Shown piece by piece: positions 10,082 through 17,529 of a stretch of 20,820 bases of DNA. The stretch lies in assembly GCA_022925895.1 (NCBI GenBank), contig JAKSYS010000829.1, positions 1 to 20,820 on the forward strand, given 5' to 3'. The translations under genes were made by a program, and so were the position numbers. This stretch comes from Fragilaria crotonensis (taxonomy: Eukaryota; Bacillariophyta; Fragilariophyceae; Fragilariales; Fragilariaceae). A model generated the notes under the pieces. It made no database searches. It saw only the letters and a program-made list of their open reading frames with translations, and was not told where the DNA came from. How positions within the stretch are numbered: position 1 is the stretch's first letter; each line of letters starts with the position of its first letter.

Positions 10082-10501
10082 TTAGTTGTTGCCGTTTTTG
10101 ACAAGCTTTTCCTTTTTTGCGATCTTTGGCTTCTTCTTCTTCATCATCATTTTGCCAACAACAACAGTAGTTCCGGTGAGGGTTGGAGCCTGTGTTGTTT
10201 GAGCGACGGGAGGATCAGTTGGAGAGGGCGCCGAAATGGGGGGAAGGGTACCAGGAACGCATGTGCAGGTAGTCTGGAAAGATTCCAAGGATGCAAGGAA
10301 AGCACAGTTGCTAGCTTGAACACGGCCCTGTTGGCCTGCTGTTTGCAATTCTCCACAAACGGCGGGATCATAAGCTGGATAAGAAAAGATGGCTGTGGGT
10401 GCTGAAACGGTCTTGCCATCTCCGCAAACGGAACAACCTTGGCCGCTCGCAACAGCGAGGAATGCGACAACGACAAGCGTCCTGAAGCGTTTGGCATTCA
10501 T
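10082..10501 (-). CDS. Small secreted Cys-rich protein, diatom type
   Basis: 139 residues in a single exon. A signal peptide (RTLVVVAFLAVASGQG) is followed at once by CSVCGDGKTVSAPTAIF. Six cysteines lie at about 23, 26, 49, 66, 79 and 81 with the pattern CxxC ... C ... C ... CxC. Then comes a Pro/Thr-rich linker (PPISAPSPTDPPVAQ) likely to be O-glycosylated, and a strongly basic Lys-rich tail (MMMKKKKPKIAKKEKLVK). From memory, the 'CxxCGxGKxVxxPxAxF' module recurs in secreted and cell-surface proteins of diatoms with no assigned function. The basic tail could bind acidic cell-wall polymers or silica, but that is speculation. The gene is divergent from the phosphodiesterase-fold gene across 396 bases. 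Confidence 0.8.
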   Translation of the reverse strand: MNAKRFRTLVVVAFLAVASGQGCSVCGDGKTVSAPTAIFSYPAYDPAVCGELQTAGQQGRVQASNCAFLASLESFQTTCTCVPGTLPPISAPSPTDPPVAQTTQAPTLTGTTVVVGKMMMKKKKPKIAKKEKLVKNGNN

Positions 10502-10897
10502 TTCCTAGTCTAGCAGAGAATTGGATTCCTATTTTTATGATTTCCAGCGTGAGGAGGAAATGTGTCGTCGAAACGTGCATGCACGTCTTACACATGTCTA
10601 CATGTCTACAGGTACTGTACTCTGCATGCAACCAGATCTGGAGGACAGTACCAGTAGAGTGCTCCAAGTACTGCAGTACCTGGTACATTCGATTCGGAGC
10701 ATTACAGTACTTGTACTCGAGTATTCAATTGGCGTGCCCTGGAATACGCAACTGTCATTTGAATCAATCGCATCATCGGCTCTGGAAATGACTTCCGTTC
10801 GAAGGTCGGTGTACATTCGACATCCGCACAGTTCGATCATTGCCGGTCGGTGTGGTTGATGTTGCCCACATTTTATAATTCTCAGGAATAGTTGGCA
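10502..10897. repeat. Divergent intergenic region with dense GTAC cluster
   Basis: No gene is seen. GTAC occurs eight times between 10612 and 10716, including agtactgcagtacctggtac at 10667-10686. The same short strings TACCTGGTAC and TACTTGTAC recur at 20570-20680. A TATA-like ATTTTATAATT near 10870-10880 lies about 20-30 bases before the ATG at 10898. Confidence 0.55.
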
Positions 10898-12939
10898 ATG
10901 GCATATAGTCGACGGAACTTTGCGAGTTATCATCGAGGGGATCCATCAAGCAAAGGAGACAAGGCGTTGGCTGTCTATCGAAACAAGACCATCGCGTGCT
11001 TCATTGCAACTGCTGCCTGCACGGCATTTTTGTATTCGTCGGGTACGGATTTTTGTCACTGAGTCGCTTGTATTGTTTGAATGGGATTCGGTGCAACATC
11101 ACATCGCTTGATATGAAATCTCACCCCGTGCATGCTTCACCCGACACTCACTTGGATTCCACATTTCACTCCTCCTGCAGGCGGTGCCGGTCACTACCTT
11201 GGCAACCGGAACAAAGCAGATCCATCTGTGAGCGCTGCAGCAGAAAAGGGAATGAATTCTATGCGAGTAGCTGCGCGGAAGCTCCACATCACGACTTGGA
11301 ACATTGCCGCAATCAATAACAATCCCTTTGAGTATTGGATTACTTATGAGGGAAATCCTGCCTATGACGAATTAATGGTCAACGTCGAAAGATTCCTAGA
11401 AAATCCCGGTGATAAGGATGTGCCAGTCTCTCATGTCTTTACGGACACCATGTTCTCCGAATTAGACGCGAAGCTTGTGGAAGTGGGATGGTCCTCTGTC
11501 AAGTCCTATTGGGATAACGACTTCAGGAATCGCAAGATTGTAACTGAGTTTATGAAAGACCCAAAGTTGGGATCCAAACGGTTGGCCAGCATGCCCGATC
11601 GCATCACAAACACGATAAACGTAGAGGACCAAGCGGATCCAGTGTGCCGACCGACAGTCATCAACATGTATGATGGAGATTTGGAAGATATGACCAAGTG
11701 GTGGGTCGCGTGGAAGGAATTTATGTTCGAAAAGCCCCTTAAGGTCAAAGGCAAGGGAGGCATTACAGATTCAATCCCTTACAGCATGTTGCAACCGATC
11801 AAAAAAGCCAAGTATCCGGATATTACTGAGGTGAGTGAGACGTTTTAGTGATATTTTTCTTGTGAACGTTGATGACCAACCATCGTTGCATTTTCGTGTA
11901 TGTGCTATAGGAAGAAGAAAAGGATTCATTGCCTCTCCAAACGATGTGTGGTGCAATCTTTGACGCAATTCTTGTACACATGATGAACACTGTATCGCCA
12001 CCAGCTGTCTGGCAGGGTATTAAGAGAACGATGGTATCCGAGCTGAACAAGAACAAGTTCCCTCACACGCTTCAGATCTTGGAACGCACCTACATGGATT
12101 CTGATATCATTACACTGCAAGAGGCATCGTCATCGTTTGTCGACATGATGTCAAAGTCGATGATCGGAACCAAGTTCCACGTGGTGTCTCCTGCGAGGAT
12201 GGACACTGCGCGCGATCAAAATTCCGTAATTCTTCTCAATCGCGTCACTTTTCCTGGTGGCCCCTCCAAGGAAATTACCAGCATCGTTGAGAATTCGTTT
12301 CCTGAAGATGTGGCGGTACCAGTTGCCATGGGCGATCTTTTGGCCATTGTCACAACTGATCTGGACGGAATACCGTTTGTTGTGGCCAGTTTCCATGGTG
12401 ATACCAATGGGTTGGCAACTGAGCTCGTTCTTGATGCAATTATGAAAACCTTGAAAGACGATGCCGAGCTTGTGAACCATCAATTAATCTTTGGTTTGGA
12501 TGCCAACACTTACGAACATGCCAAGCCCAAAAAGCAAGAGTCTGTCGTAAAATGGGGCAAGCATTACGTAAAGCAAGGATTGACATCTTGCTGGGGTGAT
12601 GTGCCCAATCCGTCTAACTACACTACCTACAATGCACGCACGTACTTGCAGCCCCAGCTCAACAAGGCATGCAAGATGGAAGATAAGCGCGCCATGGGTG
12701 ACGTCAATCCCAAGGATTTCATCCTCTTTCAGAAGAATGCGTTTGAGGTTGTCAGCACGCGGAAGGATAATACGGGCGAGAAGAACTATGTCGAAGATAT
12801 GGCCTTCCCAACCGTCAACTTTCCCTCAGATCACGCCATTTTGAGCACCATTATTCAGCCCGGGCCTGTTAGAGCATCTCTTATGGAGGTAATAACTCAA
12901 TCGTGTATCCAAAAGATTTCCCAAAAGCAATTCTTATGA
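10898..12939 (+). CDS. Endonuclease/exonuclease/phosphatase-fold enzyme, N-terminal membrane anchor
   Basis: Spliced model: 10898-11042, 11181-11830, 11911-12939, 607 residues. Introns are 138 bases (phase 1, G|GTACGG to CTGCAG) and 80 bases (phase 0, GAG|GTGAGT to CTATAG). Exon 1 encodes a basic N-terminus and one hydrophobic segment (TIACFIATAACTAFLYSS, about 31-48), so the protein is probably a type II membrane protein or secreted. EEP-superfamily landmarks appear in order: TTWN with Asn89, ITLQEAS with Glu336, SFHGDTNG near 426-433, LDANTY with Asp462 and Asn464, and PSDHAI with Asp572-His573. These are the Mg2+ and catalytic positions of the fold. About 245 residues separate the first two, far more than in DNase I or ExoIII, so a large insertion is present. 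The substrate (nucleic acid, nucleotide or phospholipid) cannot be told. A further 3' exon is possible (see 12987-13142). Confidence 0.82.
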
Positions 12940-12986
12940 GGGCGTTCAAGGATTTTTTTTGGGGGGGGGGGGGTGTCAAATTGTAG

Positions 12987-13142
12987 ACTTTTTTTTATAC
13001 CATGGAGACCTCGACTTTCGTTTCTCTTAATCCGATCACTTGGGGCGTCAACTTGTTATGCCTTCTGCACACCGCAAGCTTGTCGTTTTGGCAGCCACTG
13101 GTGCCTCGCTGGTTTGGATCACGAAAACGACGCCGACTATGA
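12987..13142 (+). other. Candidate fourth exon of the EEP-fold gene
   Basis: Exon 3 has a donor-like GAG|GTAATA at 12888/12889, phase 0. Two acceptors in the same frame follow: TTGTAG ending at 12986 (98-base intron) and ATGGAG ending at 13007 after a T-rich tract. Either leads into an open frame ending at the TGA 13140-13142 with sensible residues (TSTFVSLNPITWGVNLLCLL, then FWQPLVPRWFGSRKRRR), a hydrophobic segment and basic tail. If used, it replaces the last 16 residues of the unspliced reading. The intron would contain the T8-G13 homopolymer run at 12953-12973. Confidence 0.4.
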
Positions 13143-13312
13143 CGGAGACCCCAGACTCGCGACACGATCCAGAAACTAAAGCCCCGCAGATGTCCGAAAT
13201 CTGAACTACAACAATGATACGAACACATTGCCTTACAACAAAGTAACAACAAAAGAGATCGGGGTCAAATGGTGTTTCATTTAACATCGCGAACGATATT
13301 TGCCATTATTAT

Positions 13313-16051
13313 TTAAGAACTGCATCGAGGAGCGCGACGACCCTCCTTCTTGCGGCTGTAGATTTGACGCGCAAGTTTCTTTTTCTTATCTGCTTCATTC
13401 CCAGGACGTTCCTTACTTTGTTCGGTGTTGCATGAACCCACGGCTCGAACATTAGCGCCTGTGAGGACCACGCCTTTCCATGATAGTCCAACGCCAATTG
13501 TGTTATTGAATCCACTACACATTGATAGAGCAGTCCCTGTCTCGCTAATGTCAAACGGGAAATGGGCGCGATCAACCACTTGCCGCGTTGGGACATGTAC
13601 GACGATTCCCTTGATGTATCGCTGAGGATCGGCAGAAAACCAGTGTCCACCGACCTCGTCAAAAGGATCAGCATCGCTGTCATCCTCATTTACATCGACT
13701 TCTTCGCAAATAAGGAGAACATGCTCATCTCGAATTCGGTGCATGGACAACACGTCGCAATGGTTCAACCAGAGCGGTTCCTGCACGGTGCCCTCGTCCG
13801 CCAGCTCCATGGAAAAGACGGAGATGCAAGAACGGTAGTCGAGGAAGCCATTCCCGCGATCCTTGTATAGAATGTCGATAGCCACAATGCTCCCATTTGG
13901 GAAGGGTACGACATTTCGACGTCTATCTCGGTTGGTCCGCCATCCCCGGTCTTCCAACGACACAATTTCATTCACGGCAGTCTCTCCCGCAATGGTGAAG
14001 TGTACTCCATCACAGACTTCGATGGTATTGGTGATATCGGCGTGTTGCATGCCTAATTCCCAGGGTGTGGCAGCAATGATTCTACAACTGGCTGTCCTTC
14101 CAGGGCTTTCTCCGAGTACACAGGCTGTCAGGAATACATTACAATTGTCTGGAAAGATTCTCCACGGTAGATTGCCCATCCATGCAACCGTACCTCGCAA
14201 GGAGGAGAAAATCACCAACTTGTGAGCCAGAATGACCCTGTTCGCCTCGTCGTCGTTTTCAGGATCCGGAATAGTGAAGTAGATGGAAGCCTTAACGGCA
14301 AACTTGCCTTGCCCACACGCGACTAGACTATCGGAAACATCGACTTGCAGGGATGGCAAATCGTTGCGGTCGATGTAAGAATACGGCAGGTGGGTTGCTA
14401 GATCATCCGCGTGTGCCAAAAAGAAGTCAACGATTACTTCTCTAATGTCAATGACATTCAGAACCCCTTCCTCCGGCTCGGACCATCCGAGAGAAGAGGT
14501 ATCGCCACCAGCTGCTTCGAGATAGGCATCCCTCTGGATGACGGACAGAATATGAGTCGATTTATGGATTCCTCCATGCGCGTGCAACAAGCACCCAACC
14601 ATGTCAGTATCCAGACCCATAGCGACTAGTCTTGTTTTGACCTTTGAGGTTTTGCGGAAAGGATTTAGACAGACACTGATGAGCTCTCGACATGTTTTGC
14701 CTCCAGTGGGACCCTTTGCAACTGCCTTGAAAAGTCGGATGGTGCAATCGTGAGAGTATGCGGCAAGAACTTCGTCAGGAGACCACGCTTCCATTGCCAC
14801 ACATGCGTTGGGTTCTGACGGAGCAGTTCGTCTTGCTGAGAAAGCTTGGTAAACCATTTCAACATCATTCGCAGGAGCAGCCCGCTTCGAGTTGACCAGA
14901 GCCGACAGGGCCTCTTTGACAGCATTCACATCTCGGACGACCTGATAATGCATCTGGAAACAGCATTTCGCCTCGTGGGTTCGTGCGGATGGCGATAAGG
15001 ACGAGTTTTCTGGTGGAAGCGGCCATTTTCGTCGCTCCAGCATTTGACGCCAAAGGTAGGACGACGACTTTCCGATTTCGCTGTTCCATGCTGTGCAAAC
15101 TCGAGTCATTGAGGCAACGGATGAATCAGGTAAGAACGTAAGAATGTATTCGAGTACTGCTGCAGGGAGACCCTCTGCACCTGCCAAGGTGTCTTCTTGG
15201 GTTGATTCGGTGTTCGATGAAATACGTTTTCCTTCTCCAAACACGGTTCCAAGATCCGCCACCAGCAATCCTTCCTGGTAGCGATCAAAGATGAGTACAT
15301 TACCGAATGCCACGTAAACTAGACTGGCATTGATGCAAGAGTGGTCACGCAAAGCCTTGGTAAACACCTGGCCGACCGTTTGCTGGTCAACGTCGGCGTC
15401 ATGTTTCTCCTCCTTGTCTACTGGTGGTTGAATGAGAAAATAATTGAGCATCTCCATTCCTCCAAGGTCTTCTTCTATTCCATCTTGGGTTGCTTCCAGG
15501 AATGCAGATTCTGCAGAAGCAAGCACAGCGCTCTGGGACTGACCTGCAATGTCTCCTAAAGTTTGGAATTGTTTGGCAGGGTGCAAATGTCTACACCCTG
15601 ACATCCTTTTGGCGCTCCCTTGTTTTGAATTCGAAGTCGCACTCGCACTCGCACAATATCCCTTGTAAAAGTGAGTTCGACATAGACTCTTCTGGTTGCC
15701 GTTGTTGTTGCTGCTGTGGTTGTCATTGTTGTTGGACGAGACTCCTCGCGCACGCCGTTTCGAGTTCGATCCAACTTCCGAACCATGTTCCTGTTTCTGT
15801 TTCTCTTCAGAACCACGTTCCTCATGTGCATGACTCGTTTCGACAAATTGTTGTTGTTCCGTCCAAACGTGCAGCACCGTCCTTTCGGACAGTACCGCCA
15901 CGCGACGGCAATCGAATTTGTCCAGTTGTGTCAAGAGATTCGACACCATTCCCTTGACATTGGCGCGATGACTCTTCTTCTGCTTCCTCTGCTTGGATTC
16001 CACCCTTCGCGCCACTGCAATCTCCGCACGACGTTGCCATCCCTGTACCAT
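13313..16051 (-). CDS. Large F-box protein with Cys/His motif and propeller-like C-terminus
   Basis: 912 residues, one exon. The N-terminus is basic (QRKQKKSHR) and then low complexity, with an Asn/Ser run (SSNNNDNHSSNNNGN) near 105-118. A CRTHFYKGYC...GCRHLH element (Cys124, Cys133, Cys153, His157) resembles a CCCH zinc finger with an enlarged middle loop. An F-box lies at about 294-340 (LPAAVLEYILTFLPDSS ... VCTAWN ... LWRQML), expected to bind Skp1 in an SCF ubiquitin ligase. Beyond it, EAWSPDEVLAAYSHDCTIRL (about 421-440) reads like a WD-type blade, and the rest is strand-rich without clear repeats, so a substrate-binding propeller is plausible. The C-terminus is basic (KKKKLARQIYSRKKEGRR). 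The target is unknown. A retrotransposon is inserted 133 bases upstream of its ATG. It is convergent with the EEP-fold gene. Confidence 0.82.
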   Translation of the reverse strand: MVQGWQRRAEIAVARRVESKQRKQKKSHRANVKGMVSNLLTQLDKFDCRRVAVLSERTVLHVWTEQQQFVETSHAHEERGSEEKQKQEHGSEVGSNSKRRARGVSSNNNDNHSSNNNGNQKSLCRTHFYKGYCASASATSNSKQGSAKRMSGCRHLHPAKQFQTLGDIAGQSQSAVLASAESAFLEATQDGIEEDLGGMEMLNYFLIQPPVDKEEKHDADVDQQTVGQVFTKALRDHSCINASLVYVAFGNVLIFDRYQEGLLVADLGTVFGEGKRISSNTESTQEDTLAGAEGLPAAVLEYILTFLPDSSVASMTRVCTAWNSEIGKSSSYLWRQMLERRKWPLPPENSSLSPSARTHEAKCCFQMHYQVVRDVNAVKEALSALVNSKRAAPANDVEMVYQAFSARRTAPSEPNACVAMEAWSPDEVLAAYSHDCTIRLFKAVAKGPTGGKTCRELISVCLNPFRKTSKVKTRLVAMGLDTDMVGCLLHAHGGIHKSTHILSVIQRDAYLEAAGGDTSSLGWSEPEEGVLNVIDIREVIVDFFLAHADDLATHLPYSYIDRNDLPSLQVDVSDSLVACGQGKFAVKASIYFTIPDPENDDEANRVILAHKLVIFSSLRGTVAWMGNLPWRIFPDNCNVFLTACVLGESPGRTASCRIIAATPWELGMQHADITNTIEVCDGVHFTIAGETAVNEIVSLEDRGWRTNRDRRRNVVPFPNGSIVAIDILYKDRGNGFLDYRSCISVFSMELADEGTVQEPLWLNHCDVLSMHRIRDEHVLLICEEVDVNEDDSDADPFDEVGGHWFSADPQRYIKGIVVHVPTRQVVDRAHFPFDISETGTALSMCSGFNNTIGVGLSWKGVVLTGANVRAVGSCNTEQSKERPGNEADKKKKLARQIYSRKKEGRRAPRCSS

Positions 16052-16178
16052 CGTCTTGATCTTGATGTTGTAATTGTTGTTGATTATTGTTTTCCAACAC
16101 TTGTGTAGTCACTGGAGGATGAGAAGAACGTGCTTGGATAACGACTGCCACCGTTAAACAAGGGATGGGGTGAAGGGG

Positions 16179-16183
16179 GTGGT
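16179..16183. repeat. Target-site duplication GTGGT (left)
   Basis: GTGGT directly precedes the 5' LTR and recurs at 20545-20549 directly after the 3' LTR. Five bases is the usual Ty1/Copia duplication and shows integrase-mediated insertion. Confidence 0.93.
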
Positions 16184-16323
16184 TGTTGTTCTCCCCGGAG
16201 AACCCGGAGTGTCACTGTGACGTCACTAATGACATCACCGCTCCCCATTGCCAGGGCCATCCAATATGTAGCTCATAATTTATGTAGCTCACCGTTTGAA
16301 CGACGAGCACCATCTCATCAACA
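16184..16323 (+). repeat. 5' LTR, 140 bp
   Basis: Starts TG and ends CA, with no difference from the 3' LTR. Contents: a near-palindrome GTTCTCC-CC-GGAGAAC at 16188-16203, a perfect 10-bp palindrome GTGACGTCAC at 16217-16226 (CRE), a related TGACATCA at 16230-16237, CCAAT at 16261-16265, and an 11-bp direct repeat TATGTAGCTCA at 16265-16275 and 16281-16291. The latter region probably contains the transcription start. It is short for a Copia LTR. Confidence 0.95.
16217..16226. promoter_or_regulatory. CRE palindrome in the LTR promoter
   Basis: GTGACGTCAC contains the full bZIP/CRE site TGACGTCA, with a degenerate TGACATCA four bases further on. It lies upstream of the CCAAT at 16261, so it is well placed as an enhancer of element transcription. 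The same site is in the 3' LTR at 20438-20447. In diatoms, CRE cores mediate CO2/cAMP response; use here is untested. Confidence 0.5.
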
Positions 16324-16335
16324 GAGCTACATAAA
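16279..16335 (+). promoter_or_regulatory. 12-bp inverted repeat linking LTR and primer-binding position
   Basis: TTTATGTAGCTC at 16279-16290 inside the LTR is a perfect reverse complement of GAGCTACATAAA at 16324-16335, which begins at the first base after the LTR, where the primer-binding site should be. That position does not start with TGG, as a site for a tRNA 3' end would. If transcription begins near 16279, the RNA 5' end could fold back and prime reverse transcription, as in Tf1. It might instead be a simple structural hairpin. Confidence 0.55.
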
Positions 16336-16443
16336 CCTTTCATCACGGCCTCGCTAACGATAGCCGTTCCCCTTACGGATAGTCATCTATACTACCCGTT
16401 TCTCTTTGAGTTGACCGTGTCGACTTAGTCCACCGTTCTCAGA

Positions 16444-17529
16444 ATGGCGGCGTCTCCGAAATTCAATTTTCCACATGAAACGCTCACGCCCATCAACGGA
16501 AAGCCGACCAACACAACGTTGCAGACACTGCAACGTCAGCTGTTCACAAACGCTCGGTCCGTCCCGTCTACACGCGGAGGTGGCACTCATGGACATCTCG
16601 CCATCCTCCTCAGTCCTGCGGACTATCTCCTGCGCGCCGGTGTACCCTTCGTCATTCCCGTACATCCAGGCCCACCACCTGACCCTGTCGGCACGGCTGC
16701 CGTCATTGGAGTTGCGTTACGCAACCATGCCGAAGCCCTCACTGATTTGGCCATCTTCAATAATCTTAACGCCGCGTTAACCGCGCAGATTCTGCTCGCC
16801 GTCAACGCCTCCTTCCTCAGTGCTCTCGAAGATCCTGATTTCGGTTTCGGCGACGTGTCACCACGCACGATGCTCGAGCATTTACGCACGGAATACGGAA
16901 CGCTCACACCTGAGGAACTCGAAAAGAACCGCGCCGCTCTCTCCGAGCCGTGGAATTTCGACGACCCCATCGAAGATTTATGGGCTAAAATTGTCAACAT
17001 CCAACGTGTCGCTCTTTTCGGCGCCGTCCCAATCGCCGACATCACAATCATCACGCTCACCTTGGCAATGATTGAAAAAACTGGCCTCTTGGCCACGACG
17101 ACAGAAAAATTCCGTCTCCGTCCCATCACCGAATGGACTGTTGCTGCGTTTAAGGCTGATTTCATCCTCGGGAACAAGGAACGCATTCGCCGCCTCACCG
17201 CTGGCGATGCCGGGTTCCACGGCGCTCACAATGCCATCATTCCTGCCACCCCCGCAGCTCCCACTCCCCCAGCCATCGCTGCTGCTGCCGTCACTCCAGC
17301 CCCAACACCACCTGCTGCGGCACGTCATGTCACCGTTGAAGGGGGGAAAATGTTTTATTGCTGGACACATGGACTCAGTCCCCAACGCAACCATACGTCC
17401 ATCACGTGTCTTAACAAAGCGGAAGGGCACCGTGACGATGCAACCGCCTTCCGCATGCGCGGAGGCAACAACACCATCTCTTCCGGTCGCCCACGGCAAC
17501 TTTCTACCCATTCCCCTACCGCCACCTGA
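16444..17529 (+). CDS. gag: Gag of Copia retrotransposon
   Basis: 361 residues, ending at TGA 17527-17529. The product should form the virus-like particle that packages element RNA. Residues 1-250 are a mainly helical Copia-type Gag (LRTEYGTLTPEELEKNR near the middle). A Pro/Ala linker (ATPAAPTPPAIAAAAVTPAP) follows, then a Cys/His nucleic-acid-binding motif YCWTHG...NHTSITCLNKAEGH, a C-x3-H-x9-H-x4-C-x5-GH arrangement. This differs from the CCHC knuckle and is, from memory, usual in diatom and other protist Copia elements. MRGGNNTI follows as in those elements. The start at 16444 is the first ATG after the leader. Pol continues in the same frame after the stop. Confidence 0.88.
   Translation: MAASPKFNFPHETLTPINGKPTNTTLQTLQRQLFTNARSVPSTRGGGTHGHLAILLSPADYLLRAGVPFVIPVHPGPPPDPVGTAAVIGVALRNHAEALTDLAIFNNLNAALTAQILLAVNASFLSALEDPDFGFGDVSPRTMLEHLRTEYGTLTPEELEKNRAALSEPWNFDDPIEDLWAKIVNIQRVALFGAVPIADITIITLTLAMIEKTGLLATTTEKFRLRPITEWTVAAFKADFILGNKERIRRLTAGDAGFHGAHNAIIPATPAAPTPPAIAAAAVTPAPTPPAAARHVTVEGGKMFYCWTHGLSPQRNHTSITCLNKAEGHRDDATAFRMRGGNNTISSGRPRQLSTHSPTAT
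17527..17529 (+). promoter_or_regulatory. In-frame TGA between gag and pol (possible readthrough)
   Basis: Gag and Pol have the same reading frame with only this stop between them; from 17530 the frame stays open to 20499. The context is ACC TGA CGA. A C after the stop is a leaky context in eukaryotes. Suppression here would give a Gag-Pol fusion, as in murine leukaemia virus. A recent nonsense mutation or base error is the alternative. Confidence 0.5.

Noticed and set aside
12953-12973. T8-G13 homopolymer junction as a functional element
   Set aside because: It lies in 3' UTR or a probable intron; simple slippage or an assembly artefact is the easier explanation.
16188-16203. LTR near-palindrome GTTCTCCCCGGAGAAC as a heat-shock element for the HSF
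   Set aside because: Spacing between TTC and GAA is eight bases, not the two required for an HSE.
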